Origin: Dokdonella sp.
GTDB lineage: Bacteria; Pseudomonadota; Gammaproteobacteria; Xanthomonadales; Rhodanobacteraceae
Assembly (NCBI GenBank): GCA_024707225.1
Contig: JANQAE010000004.1
Coordinates: forward strand, 744,001 to 808,000
Length of the DNA stretch: 64,000 nt
Direction: 5' to 3'
Shown here: positions 45,652-55,022 of the stretch, piece after piece
Layout of the letters: every line of letters starts with the position of its first letter
How positions within the stretch are numbered: position 1 is the stretch's first letter
The notes under the pieces: model-generated
The model's database searches: none
What the model was told of the DNA's origin: nothing
What the model saw: only the letters and a program-made list of their open reading frames with translations
Program-made: the position numbers and the translations under genes

Positions 45652-46584
45652 ATGATCGCGTTCACCTTGTCACGGCGCCTGCGCGGCGCGTCCACGCCGT
45701 TGCGGCTGGCCGTCGCGCTGAGCGCGCTGGCCGCCGGTCCTGCGTTCGCCGCCGAGCGGCTCGTCGCGAGCGTGCCCGGTGCCGATTTCGACGTCGGCGC
45801 CACGGCGGTCGTGCAGACCATCGCGTTCGATGCGTCCGTACCGATCAGCGGCGTCGGCTTCACCGCGCGCTGGACCGCCGTCGTCGCCGACGAGGAGAAC
45901 GGCCTGGCGCCGTGGTCGCTGGACCTTGCCGCGACGATCACCGCACCGGACGGCAGCTCGACGCTGAGCTGGCCGCGCTTCGGCGGTGACCGCACCTATG
46001 CCGACTATCCGCTGCAGGACTTCGTCGCCGGTTTCGCCGACGTCGCCGGCAGCGGCGACTTCCAGTGGCGCTTCACCTCGGTCGGCCCGCCGTGGGTGGC
46101 CGGCCTGCGCGACGTGACCTATCACCTGACGACGCGCGTCGACGACGTCGTCGGCGCCTATCCCGGCTCGGTCGCGAGCGGCCCGACCTGGAGCCGCCCG
46201 TACTACATCGGCGGTGTCTCCGGTCTCGGACCGGTGGTCTACCAGGCGACCGCGTTCGAGGTCCCGGTGTCCGGCGGCTACTACTTCGAAAGCATCGTGA
46301 CCCAGGGCGACCACTTCCTCGCGCTCTACCAGGACGCGTTCGATCCGGCCCAGCCGCTGGCGAATCTGCTCGACTACGAGGCCGGCAACGGCTCCTCGCC
46401 GAACGGCCCGCCGCGCGGCACCGCGCGCATCAGCGCGCTGCTGTTCGCCGGCCGCAGCTACCACCTGGTCGCCTCGCAATGGAGCGCGAGCTCGCCCGGC
46501 CAGAGCTACGTCACGACCGTGACCGGGCCGGCCGCGTTGATCCTCGACGGCGATGACACGCTGTTCGCCGACGGCTTCGATTGA
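45652..46584 (+). CDS. Secreted protein with LFADGFD tail
   Basis: The product is 310 residues. A signal peptide (LRLAVALSALAAGPAFAA) precedes beta-rich sequence (TIAFDASVPISGVGFTARW, DVTYHLTTRVDDVVG, GYYFESIVTQGDHFLALYQDAF). The middle resembles bacterial pre-peptidase or PKD-like beta-sandwich domains, with ISALLFAGRSYHLVASQWSA matching a beta-sandwich repeat of the form seen after secreted proteases. It ends TLFADGFD. The stop is followed directly by DNA of a degenerate IS element (from about 46587). It is presumably exported and its role is unknown. Confidence 0.8.
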   Translation: MIAFTLSRRLRGASTPLRLAVALSALAAGPAFAAERLVASVPGADFDVGATAVVQTIAFDASVPISGVGFTARWTAVVADEENGLAPWSLDLAATITAPDGSSTLSWPRFGGDRTYADYPLQDFVAGFADVAGSGDFQWRFTSVGPPWVAGLRDVTYHLTTRVDDVVGAYPGSVASGPTWSRPYYIGGVSGLGPVVYQATAFEVPVSGGYYFESIVTQGDHFLALYQDAFDPAQPLANLLDYEAGNGSSPNGPPRGTARISALLFAGRSYHLVASQWSASSPGQSYVTTVTGPAALILDGDDTLFADGFD

Positions 46585-46677
46585 TGAGCAGTTTGTGTCG
46601 TGTGCCGGCGACGTCCCCGCGCTTTTTGAGTAGCGCAGCGATTTGGAGTCCAATCCCCAACGAGAAGGAGATTGGAC

Positions 46678-46893
46678 GTGAAGAAGCGCTTTTCCGAGGA
46701 ACAAATCATCGGCTTCCTGCGTGAGGTCGAGGCGGGGCTGCCGGTCAAGGAGCTGTGCCGCAAACACGGCTTCAGCGGGGCGTCGTACTACCTGTGGCGG
46801 AGCAAGTTCGGCGGCATGAGCATGCCCGACGCCAAGCGCCTCGGGGAGCTCGAGACCGAGAACACGCGGCTGAAGAAGCTCTTGGCCGAGTAG
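46678..46893 (+). pseudogene. IS3-family transposase OrfA with premature stop
   Basis: The frame starts at GTG 46678 after a GAGAAGGAG ribosome site. KKRFSEEQIIGFLREVEAG, LCRKHGFSGASYYLWRSKFG and DAKRLGELETENTRLKKLLAE are the helix-turn-helix and leucine-zipper parts of the IS3 (IS407 group) OrfA. A TAG at 46891-46893 replaces the usual Ala codon. The same frame then continues VLENEVIRDVLRKKW to its natural stop at 46939-46941, so only a single nonsense change disables it. It would bind the transposon ends; it is not functional here. Confidence 0.8.
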
Positions 46894-46937
46894 GTGCTTG
46901 AGAACGAGGTCATCAGGGACGTCCTGCGAAAAAAGTG

Positions 46938-47087
46938 GTGAGCGCACCGGCTCGTCGGGAGCAGGTGCGCTACATGGTAGACAGGGGTTTGAGCGAGCGA
47001 CGGGCGCTGGCGGTGGTGCGGATGAGCGCCAACGCGCTGCGCTATGCACCACGCCCGGACCGGAACGTGGAGCTTCGGGCGCGCAGC
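46938..47087 (+). pseudogene. IS3-family OrfB (DDE transposase) N-terminal stump
   Basis: A GTG at 46938 overlaps the natural end of orfA. The first ~50 codons read APARREQVRYMVDRGLSERR, then ALAVVRMSANALRYAPRP, typical of IS3 OrfB N-termini (a helix-turn-helix domain). The catalytic DDE domain is absent. Coding similarity ends at about 47087, where sequence identical to the rhs gene begins. Confidence 0.7.
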
Positions 47088-47140
47088 CGACGGGTCGTGC
47101 CTTCCGTCATCCGCACTCGACGCCAATTGCCCTTGCACGG
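47086..47140 (-). pseudogene. Fragment of an rhs core (displaced copy)
   Basis: Thirty-four bases at about 47083-47116 are identical to 49097-49130 in the rhs gene, and the following ~16 bases are a diverged version of the same region. On the minus strand they read GNWRRVRMTEGTTRRL, compared with GNGRRVRMTEGTTRRL in the complete rhs gene. This is a remnant of a second rhs copy fused to the IS element. It probably arose by recombination or deletion involving the toxin locus. Confidence 0.7.
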
Positions 47141-47196
47141 TGGCGCAGATTACGCTGACTGCAGTGTGCATCATGCATCACGCGAATAGATTACTT

Positions 47197-47230
47197 ATGC
47201 GAAAGCTCGGCACAAGACCGGGCTTTGCAT
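47197..47230 (-). terminator. Hairpin downstream of an immunity gene
   Basis: ATGC, one unpaired base, AAAGCtCGG, a 7-base loop, CCGgGCTTT and GCAT form a 13-bp stem with a single bulge and one G-U type mismatch. It follows the leftward immunity-type gene that ends at 47263. No strong T-run follows on either strand, so its role as a factor-independent terminator is uncertain. Confidence 0.4.
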
Positions 47231-47262
47231 GACTCTCATACAAGAGAGTGTGACACCATTAT

Positions 47263-47583
47263 TTAATCTTGATCCAAGCTTATAATGTCTGAGAAAACTC
47301 CGGAATCTTTTATGTGATATACGAGGTGCTCTATCTCGTCTCTAAGAACCTGAATAAAATCGCAAGATGGCATATCTGACTGACCGTCACTTGTCTTACG
47401 CAAGAGATTCAAGATGTTCGCCATTTCCTCCGCGGACTCGCATATCTCGACAATGGAGTAAGCAACTCTATGCGCTCCCGGCTCGCCGTTTAGATCATAC
47501 TTGGAAATCTCATCGCCATACTGATGACTTAGAATGCCGGCCATTCTTACGACTAAATCGCCATAATCTTTGTCAACTAACAT
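47263..47583 (-). CDS. Small acidic protein, candidate Rhs immunity protein (second)
   Basis: The product is 106 residues and acidic (LVDKDYGDLVVRMAGI, VEICESAEEMANILN, QVLRDEIEHLVYHIKDSG). It has no signal peptide and no membrane segment. It lies in a noticeably AT-richer patch than the rest of the window, like the toxin tip of rhs and the adjacent immunity candidate, which indicates horizontal origin. It matches no family I can name. Placement just behind the rhs toxin and first immunity gene, on the same strand and with an IS fragment between, suggests an orphan immunity gene left from an earlier toxin tip. Confidence 0.6.
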   Translation of the reverse strand: MLVDKDYGDLVVRMAGILSHQYGDEISKYDLNGEPGAHRVAYSIVEICESAEEMANILNLLRKTSDGQSDMPSCDFIQVLRDEIEHLVYHIKDSGVFSDIISLDQD

Positions 47584-47651
47584 GATTTAATGTGAGATCC
47601 TATGGGGCGGCACGAGCTTTATCAATTACACTTCGAATCGCATTAAGGTCT

Positions 47652-47768
47652 TTAGTATGCGGCCACACTGATCCCTGGCCTGCCGGCAGATGTCCTTGAG
47701 CCGAACGCTAGCATCGCCCGCTTGAGGACCGAAACGATTTGCGTTTCTGTGAACTTTGAAGTGCGCAT
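47652..47768 (-). pseudogene. IS3-family OrfA fragment, frameshifted
   Basis: The frame starts at the ATG on 47768 (minus) and reads MRTSKFTETQIVSVLK, typical of IS3-group OrfA N-termini. It then continues with unrelated residues to a stop. In the alternative frame AGDASVRLKDICRQ follows, which is the expected continuation. So a short truncated and frameshifted transposase fragment separates the two immunity-type genes. Confidence 0.6.
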
Positions 47769-47778
47769 GGACCGAAGT

Positions 47779-48057
47779 TCACATTTTCGATGCGACTTCC
47801 GTATTTTCAATGAACTCCTTGATCTGAGCATTTTGCATTCCAGCGTACCGAGCATCCTTTAACCTGATATCCGCGTCATCTAAATAGTGCCATAGGAAAT
47901 GCGGGACATTGAGGTCTCCACATTCTTTACTAATTAAGTTCTTGACATTTCTTGCCATCTCATACCATTCGGGCAAATCCTCTTTTTTGCCAGGCTCGCT
48001 TTCCATAAGATTTAAAAGTGCTTCTCGCAGCTTCAAGACAACCTCTTCTTTCGACAT
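47779..48057 (-). CDS. Candidate immunity protein for the Rhs toxin (first)
   Basis: The product is 92 residues and helical (EEVVLKLREALLNLMESEP, EWYEMARNVKNLISKECG, HYLDDADIRLKDARYAG), acidic to neutral and without a signal peptide. Its ATG overlaps the rhs stop by one base (TAATG), and it is AT-rich like the rhs tip. Small genes placed directly after a polymorphic toxin normally encode its cognate immunity protein that blocks self-poisoning. No named immunity family is recognised. Confidence in the role comes from position and size only. Confidence 0.72.
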   Translation of the reverse strand: MSKEEVVLKLREALLNLMESEPGKKEDLPEWYEMARNVKNLISKECGDLNVPHFLWHYLDDADIRLKDARYAGMQNAQIKEFIENTEVASKM

Positions 48058-51000
48058 TAGTCTCTCCTTCCAAACCAGCGGGGATCAAATAAAACGATAT
48101 GATTCGCCTCTCCACGCCCCAGAGGTCCGATATTAATGTGAAGAATTGGTATATTTCCGCTATTTATTGGATGTAGATCGAGACGCGCACCCCACTGCCC
48201 TCCTTTCCAACGGACTCCTAACAAACGACCATTAGCGTGCGCTGCACCCGGTGATGGCCCATCAAAGGAAATATTCTTCCAAGCATTCTTGGCACCGGAT
48301 GCCATCGCACCAGATGCGAATATTGCGTATGGAGCAGCCACGTCAATCGCAACAGCCCCTCCACCAACGGCGGCTGCAGCGGCTATGAATTGCCCTTCTC
48401 TTTTAAGCTGCTCAGGCGTTCTAGTTGCGGTGTACTCACCCGTCTTCCATCCCACCACTCCTGGCACAGGAATGTTTCCGTCTGGCAGCGGCCGACCCGA
48501 CGTCGAATTAAGATTGTTCGTTTGTGAGTCTACTACTTTCCCATTTGCTCCATAAAAACCTGCAGAAGACCCCCCTCGATCACCTCTTTCCAGATTGCAA
48601 CCTGTATCACCGACCTTGCATGCCCCCTGCTTAAGCTCCTCCGCCTCCCGCCCATCCGGATCGATGTTGTTATAGGGATTGTTGTTGGCATACCAATATC
48701 GATTGAAGCTGCCCGCATCCGGTGCGACCGGATCCACGCTCATGAACCGGCCCATCAACTGATCGTAGTGGCGCGCCTGGGCGTAGGTGATGCGGGTCAG
48801 GTTGTCCAGCACATGGCCCGTGTACGCCATGCCCTGCGGCCACTGCGGGGCGCGCGTCGTCACTTCCAGCGATTCGCCGAACGGCTCGTAGACCCGGTCC
48901 TGCACCCGCACGCCCGAGGCGTCGGTCTTGCGCGTCACGCTGCCCAGCGCGTCGGTGTGCACGTACGTCAGCGTCGAGCCGTTCTTACGCTCGGCGATCA
49001 AATGACGCCCCAGGTACACGAACTCGGTCGTATCGCCCGGCACCCCGCCCACGTTCGTCGTCTCGTACACCAGCTGGCCAGCCTGGTTGTACATCTGCAG
49101 CCGACGGGTCGTGCCTTCCGTCATCCGCACCCGGCGACCGTTGCCGTCGTACTCGTACGTCGCCAGCGTCGCCAACGTGTTGTGGTCGCGCACTTCCTTC
49201 ATCTGATTGGCCAGGTTGTACAGATAGTCCTGGTCCACGTTGATCAGCCACGCCAGCTTGCGACGCGTCACGTTGCCGCGGTCGCCTCCGAACGAGGTGT
49301 TGTACGCGTAGCGGTGATAGCGGTCCTCGCCCGCCGGGTAGGCGTGATCCTCCACCTCATAGAGCCGGCCGCGGCTGTCGTACTTGTACTCGAAGTTCCG
49401 GCCCATCTGTGACGGATTGAAGTTGCTCGGCGTCCGCTGCCACTTGATGTTGTCCAGATCGTCGTACACGTACTCGAACGAAGAGCTCCAGTTCACGTAG
49501 TTGGCGATCGTCAGTCGATCCCGACCGTCGTAGCTCAGCCTGCGATCCTCGTTGCTCACCAGCTTGTCGTCGATCCATGTCACGTTGCCGTTGAGGTCGT
49601 ACCGGTACTCCCGGTCGATCTCCGAGCCGTCCGTCGTCTGCCACGGCAGGCCGCGCACGTTCTGCGTCGTGCCGTGGCCGATGTTGTTCCCGTACACGAA
49701 ACCGTTCAGGCCGCCGTTCGGGTGATAGATCACCTGCGTAGCGTACGTGCCCACCTGTGTCGGCTCGCCGAACAGGTTCGGCGCGTATGCCACCCACGTA
49801 CCGTTCGGGTAGCGCATCCGGTTCAGACTGCCGTTGACCGTGTACTCGTACTCCAGCTTGTTCGTGCCGCCGCCCGTGCCGCTCAGGCTCAGCGTCTCCT
49901 CCAGCAGCAGGCGCCGGCGGTTGTACTTGTACGTCCACGTCGACTGACCCGAGGTCGTCTGCAGCGGCCGGTTGTCAGGCGTCCAGCTCCGGCTCACCGT
50001 CGGACTGCCGTCACCGTAGGTCGTCTGCGTCAGCCGGTTGCGGCTGTCGTAGCCGTGGACGATCTTCGCCGAGGCCGCCACCGATGTCCGCGCGTTTTCG
50101 CACGTGGCGCTGCTCGACAGGTTCTGCCCCGAAGCCTGCCAGGCCAGGTTTCCGGCCGCGTCGTACGCGAACACCGTCGCCAGGCTCTCCGGATCGACGC
50201 GCATGCACAGACGGTGCTGCGCGTCGTACACGAAGTTGCGTACCCCTGCGGCCGTGCTGCCGCGCGTGAGCTGCGTCACCTTCCCGAACACGTCGCGCGT
50301 CAGCGTCGTCGATACCAGGTTGTCGGTGATCGCCGTCGGCGCATCCTCGCTCGGCGTGTCGTACGCCTGGAAATCCGTCGTCGTCACGAAGCCGTTCGGG
50401 CTTTGCACCCGCTTGCGGAAGCCGGTCAGGTACGTGATCGTCGTCGTCGACGCCCCGACCGTCGGGTACAGCTGCGTCTCCGTCGCCGCCGTGATCGTCC
50501 AGGCCCGGCCCAGCGCGTCGTAGGTCGTCGTCGTGCCCACCGCCGAGGCGTCCGTGATCGAGGCGATCGACGCGCGCGGATACGACTCGAACGTCGTGCG
50601 CCCGTTCGCGTCGTATTCCATCCGCGTCATCCGGCGGTTCGTGTTCACCGTTCCCGCACCATTCGTGCCGTGGCGGCTCGTCAGCACTGGACGCCACAGC
50701 GCGTCGAAGTACGTCACCGTTTCCAGGAAGCCGTTCACCGTGTCGCCGGTGCGGACCGTCTGGCGCCAGTGCGTGCCGGTCAGTCCGTACTCGCTCGCCG
50801 TTGTCGGCACGAACGTCAGGATCGTCGGGTTCCACGTCGTCGCGCCGTTCGGCAGCGTATCGCCGGCCGGCGGCGTGATCGTGTACAGACGGCCCAGGCC
50901 GTCGTACCCGTACGCGACCTCGTATTGCGTGAACGCGCCCACGTTGGAGTTGTCCGGCTGGCGGACCTTCTCGATCTCGCCGGTGTCGTTGACGTCTGCC

Positions 51001-52566
51001 TCGATCCAATCGTTCGTATTGTCCGGCCGTAGCGGATAGTCGATTCGTCGCGGCACGCCGCGCTTGTAGTTGCTGTAGCTGGTCTGCTGACTCAAGCCGT
51101 CACGGCTCCACGCCAGCGTGCCGTCCGTGTTCCACCCGTACGTGCGGTGGGTCTGGCCGAAACGCTTCTGCTGCGTCAGCACCGCCGTGGTGGCGTCGTA
51201 GGTGTTCTCGACCGGCACCTCCCAGGCGCCCGAGGAGATACTCTGACGCGCCTCCACCTTCGCCACCTGGCCCAGCACCCACTTGCTCGTATTGTCGTGA
51301 TACGTCGTCTTCTCGGTGATCGACGCCCCTGCCACCAGCACGCGGTTGCGTGCCACCTGCAGCGGCCGCGCCCGGCTGTCGAACAGCTGCACCACCCACT
51401 CGAACGACGAGCCGTCCTGCACCGTCAGGCGGCGCTTCTCCGGCAGGAGGTGCGTCGCCATGTACTGATTGCCGCGTGCCTGGATGCTCGTGCCGTACGG
51501 ACTCGGCCACGGAATCGAGAAGCCCAGACCGCCCGAATTCGCCTCCGACTGATACTCGCGCGCCACCGACTGCTTCACCACGCCGCCTCGCAGCACCTCG
51601 GTGTTCAGCAGCTGGCCGTCGTTCACCTCCGACCGGATGCCGTAGGTGTAACGCAGCACATCGCCGTGCGGATCGGTCACCTCCACCGTCTTGGTCGTCG
51701 GAGAACTGGACGTGCAGGCCAGCGTGTCGTTCGGCAGCACCACCGGCTGCGCCGTACCGGCCGGATCCCAGCAACTGGACGGATTGTTGCCCGTGCTCGT
51801 GTCGTAGGCATACACCCACGTGTAACCACCCGAGGGCAGGCCCGAGCCTTCGATCTTCTTGCGCGTCAGCGACAGCACCGGGAATTCCCGCGGGTCCAGG
51901 GACCACGTACCCGGAATGATGTTGCCGACTACGTTCTGGCAGGCGCGCTTCACCCAGGTGCGCCCGTGATTGAGCTCGGTTACCCGGAACGCGCCCGTTG
52001 CGCCGCTCGGATGCGTCATCGTTCCTTCGTGGTTCTCCCACGACGCCGGCGCCGGGCCGTTACAGCTCGACTGCGACGGCTGAGACATCTCCAACTGCTC
52101 GTACAGCGGCGCCAGATTGAACGTCCACGTCGAGGCATCCGGCTGCGTGATCGACGTCAGACCCGTGCCGTAGCTGTAGGTCCAGATGCGCGAACTGCCG
52201 AAACCGCCCGACTGCACCGTCGCGGTCACGTTCTTGATCAGGTTCGTACTGGGGTGATACGTGAACGTCAGCGTCCGGCCATCGGGCTTGCTCGCGTCGA
52301 TCGACGTCGCGACCATGCTCGTCAGCTGCCAGCCGTTCCAGTTGTAGGTCACGTAGTTCCCGTACCGGTCCGTCACCCGGCTCGGCACGATCCACACCTC
52401 CTGACGCGGCAGCACCACCTGCGTGCCTTCCGTCGGCGGCGGCGGCTCCTCATCGCCGTCTCCGCCCCGCTCGGTGCTCATGCCGCCCTTCAAACCCTGC
52501 GTGTCGCGCGAGAGCATCACGTCGAACCGGTACTGCGTCCCGTCCGGCGTCGTCAGCAGGAACCCC
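48057..52566 (-). CDS. Rhs-family polymorphic toxin: core and C-terminal tip
   Basis: About 1500 codons follow the frameshift near 52565. The body is a long series of YD/RHS repeats (TTYDALGRAWTIT, YDANGRTTFES, RLSYDGRDRLTI, EYEYTVNGSLNRM) that in known Rhs proteins form a hollow shell around the toxin. It ends with the conserved core signature near MGRFMSVDPVAPDAGS and NNPYNNIDPDGRE. After DPDGR comes a ~190-residue variable tip with GARLDLHPINSG, ILHINIGPLGRGEANHIVLF and a membrane-like AAAAVGGGAVAIDV stretch. The tip DNA is markedly AT-richer than the core. It could be a nuclease-like toxin given its His-rich ends, but no family is assigned. An immunity gene follows with a one-base overlap. 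Confidence 0.88.
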
Positions 52567-53253
52567 CTCGCCGGTACCGGACGCCAGCGGTATGCACTGG
52601 ATCATGCCGCCCGACTTGGTCACCAGCGGATAATTGCTCGGCACGCCGCCCGGCGCCTGCGTGTTGCCGGCCGCTCGCTGCAGGATCTCCTGATCGCCCG
52701 CACCCGGCAGATAGATGAAATTGCCCTGCCAGAAATTCCACGCATCGTAGCTGGCCGCCGTCCCGCCCGGCGGCGTATAGGACACCCGCGCCGGCGCCCC
52801 GTACTGGCTGCAGCGCTGCGCGCTGCCGTTGCTGTTCCACCCCGACAACAGCGTCCCCCGTGCGAACACGCCGTGCGCACGCGGAATCTCCAGATCCCAG
52901 TCGCCGAAATGACCGTTGCGCATGCCGTTGGCGCCCACCGTGAAACGGCGGCCCACCGACACCGGCAGCGCGTTGTTGCCCGGCAGGCTCACGTCCGTCT
53001 GCACGAATTCCAGGCTGCCCGTGTACAGGCTCACCTGGTCACCGAACAGGTCCGTGCCCAGCGTGCTCACCCGCTCGTTGCCGCGCAGCAGCTTGCCCTG
53101 CTCGTCGTAGATCGAAATGTCCTGCGCCAGCGACACCACCGGCAGCACCGTCAGCAGCGCGCCGGCCAGCCAGCACAACGGCTGCTTCCGATCCGACCGC
53201 CGATCACAACGACTTACGACGCGCGCGCGCTGCGCACGATCCAACACGGACAT
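52450..53253 (-). CDS. Rhs protein N-terminal part (frame separated from the core)
   Basis: The frame starts at ATG 53253 preceded by AAAGGAG, and has a signal peptide (WLAGALLTVLPVVSLAQ). It reads DISIYDEQGKLLRGNERVS, SLYTGSLEFVQTDVSLPGNN and RRFTVGANGMRNGHFGDWD, typical of the extracellular N-terminal region of large RHS-repeat proteins. At a run of five G (minus strand; 52563-52567 on plus) the frame must move by +1 to enter the long core frame (GFLLTTPDGTQYRFD). With four G the protein would be continuous, 1731 residues from 53253 to 48057. The part from 52562 down to 52450 in this frame is meaningless. The cause may be sequence error, mutation or slippage. Confidence 0.75.
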   Translation of the reverse strand: MSVLDRAQRARVVSRCDRRSDRKQPLCWLAGALLTVLPVVSLAQDISIYDEQGKLLRGNERVSTLGTDLFGDQVSLYTGSLEFVQTDVSLPGNNALPVSVGRRFTVGANGMRNGHFGDWDLEIPRAHGVFARGTLLSGWNSNGSAQRCSQYGAPARVSYTPPGGTAASYDAWNFWQGNFIYLPGAGDQEILQRAAGNTQAPGGVPSNYPLVTKSGGMIQCIPLASGTGEGVPADDAGRDAVPVRRDALARHAGFEGRHEHRAGRRRR

Positions 53254-53671
53254 GCAAGACTCCTTTGCAGGCCCCGGCCGAAATGCCTTCTCGGCGACAG
53301 AAACGAACGCCTTGCGCGTCCGTCCAGACGTCTTGCGGATCCGATCCGATACCCTGACTTGAGCGTCGGGGCCACCCCCTGCGGGCTTCCCTGCGACGTG
53401 AGGCAACCTTAACTCGACCGATCGGTTTTGAGAAGTACGAGGTGGTGACACATCGTCACAGCGGGCGCGCGAGTACGCGGATGGCACGCTTGTTCGCGCG
53501 GCGGCCGCTACTCGCGATCAGCGAGCATGCCAGTGAGAAACGACGCAGACGGATGGCGGATGTCATGCGCGACACCGGGGCAGCCTTCCGAGTACGTTTC
53601 GCCAATGGCAGCCCTCCAGCCATCCCGCCGCATGGCGCCGCACCGCGCGGCCGGCTAGCATTGCCGGCTCC
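53254..53671. other. Gap between divergent rhs and ccmA
   Basis: About 420 bases separate the leftward rhs start from the rightward ccmA start, so both promoters should lie here. A 10-base palindrome ACCGATCGGT is at 53417-53426 in a locally AT-richer pocket. No gene or RNA is supported. Confidence 0.4.
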
Positions 53672-54319
53672 ATGATCACCACGCCCGAACACGATCCGAT
53701 CCCGCTGCTCGAGGCGCGCCGCCTGGCGTTCTCGCGCAACGACGAGCCGATCTTCGGGCCGCTGGACTTTCGGCTGTATGCCGGTGACGTGGTGCTGATC
53801 GAGGGCGACAACGGTGCCGGCAAGACCACGCTGCTGCGCGTGCTGTCGGGCCTGCTCGAGGCCGACGGCGAGATCCTGCTCAACGGCGAGCCGCTGCGGC
53901 TGGACGCGCTGGCGCATCAGGTCGCGCTGCTCGGTCATCAGCCCGGCCTCAAGACCGATCTGACGCCGCTGGAGAACCTGCGCTTCGCGATCGGCGTGGC
54001 CGGTCTGCGCGCCGGCGTGTCGCCGCGGCTGGCGCTGGCCAGCGTCGGCCTCGAAGGCTACGAGGACGTGCCGGCGCGGCAGCTCTCGGCCGGCCAGAAG
54101 AAGCGCGTCTCGCTGGCGCGGCTGCTGCTGGTGCCGGCCGCGCTGTGGCTGCTCGACGAGCCCTACGCGAACCTCGATCGCGGCGGCATCGATCTGGTCA
54201 ACCGCCTGCTCGACACGCATGCGCGCCGCGGCGGCGCGGCGCTGGTGACCTCGCACGGCGCGTACGCGTTCACGTCCGGCACGCCGCGCCGGCTGCCGAT
54301 CCGGCCGCTGGCCGCATGA
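53672..54319 (+). CDS. ccmA: Heme exporter ATP-binding protein CcmA
   Basis: The product is 215 residues with a full ABC ATPase: Walker A GDNGAGKTTLLRVL, signature QLSAGQKKRVSLARLLL, Walker B LWLLDEPYANLD and switch His in ALVTSHGAY. This protein pairs with CcmB as the CcmAB exporter involved in release of heme-loaded CcmE in System I cytochrome c maturation. The stop overlaps the next start (ATGA at 54316-54319). It heads the first half of the ccm locus. Confidence 0.96.
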   Translation: MITTPEHDPIPLLEARRLAFSRNDEPIFGPLDFRLYAGDVVLIEGDNGAGKTTLLRVLSGLLEADGEILLNGEPLRLDALAHQVALLGHQPGLKTDLTPLENLRFAIGVAGLRAGVSPRLALASVGLEGYEDVPARQLSAGQKKRVSLARLLLVPAALWLLDEPYANLDRGGIDLVNRLLDTHARRGGAALVTSHGAYAFTSGTPRRLPIRPLAA

Positions 54320-54999
54320 AGCCCGGCACGACCGTCGCCGCCTGCGCCGCACTGATCCGGCGCGACCTGCTGCTGGCCTGGCGCCGCCGCGGCGATGCGC
54401 TGAACCCGGTGCTGTTTGCGCTGATGGTCGTCGCGCTGTTCCCGCTCGCGCTCGGGCCCGAGGCCGAGCGGCTGGCCTCGATCGCCGCCGGCGTGATCCT
54501 GGTCGCCGTGCTGCTGGCCGGCCTGATGGCGCTGGACACGCTGTTCCGCGGCGACTACGAGGACGGCTCGCTCGAGCAATTGGTGCTGTCGCCGCATCCG
54601 CTGCCGCTGCTGCTGGCCTGCAAGATCGCCACGCACTGGCTGATCGCGGCGGTGCCGCTGATCGTCGCGGCGCCGCTGCTCGGCGAGTTCCTGCATCTGC
54701 CGCGGCCGGTGCTGGGCGTGTTGCTGGCCGCGCTGGCGCTGGCGACGCCGCTGCTGAGCCTGATCGGCGCGGTCTGCGTCGCGCTGACGGTCGGCATGCG
54801 GCGCTCTGGTATGCTGCTGGCCCTGCTGGTGCTGCCGCTGTACGTACCGGTGCTGATCTTCGCCGCCGGCGCCTGCAATGCCGCCCAGGCCGGTCTGCCG
54901 TTCGCCGCGCCGCTGCTGTGGCTGGGTGCGGCGCTGGCGATGACCCTGGTGCTGGCGCCGCTGGCCTGCGCGGCGGCGCTGCGCATCTCGTTGAGCTAG
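54316..54999 (+). CDS. ccmB: Heme exporter permease CcmB
   Basis: The product is 227 residues with about six membrane segments. RRDLLLAWRRRGDALNPVLF is the usual N-terminal cytoplasmic region, and LALMALDTLFRGDYEDGSLEQL and LVLPLYVPVLIFAAGA are family-specific. It is the membrane partner of CcmA. The four-base overlap with ccmA and the short 23-base gap before ccmC indicate one transcript. Confidence 0.95.
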   Translation: MKPGTTVAACAALIRRDLLLAWRRRGDALNPVLFALMVVALFPLALGPEAERLASIAAGVILVAVLLAGLMALDTLFRGDYEDGSLEQLVLSPHPLPLLLACKIATHWLIAAVPLIVAAPLLGEFLHLPRPVLGVLLAALALATPLLSLIGAVCVALTVGMRRSGMLLALLVLPLYVPVLIFAAGACNAAQAGLPFAAPLLWLGAALAMTLVLAPLACAAALRISLS

Positions 55000-55022
55000 G
55001 CCGCACGGTCGACCCCGCCCCG

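Larger units (their letters stand above)
46587..47087 (+). mobile_element. Degenerate IS3-family (IS407-like) insertion sequence, 3' truncated
   Basis: The element's left part starts at about 46587 and carries broken orfA and orfB reading frames. It ends abruptly at about 47087, where the sequence changes to an rhs core fragment. No right terminal repeat is found here. The orfA stop codon and orfB truncation make it inactive. It sits between a secreted-protein gene and the rhs-associated AT-rich island. Confidence 0.75.

Noticed and set aside
46898-47158. An 86-codon frame over the IS element
   Set aside because: It is off-frame relative to orfA and orfB, and its residues match no transposase.
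53442-53675. A 77-codon frame before ccmA
   Set aside because: It is Arg/Ala-rich, without a ribosome site or recognisable domain, and lies where promoters are expected.
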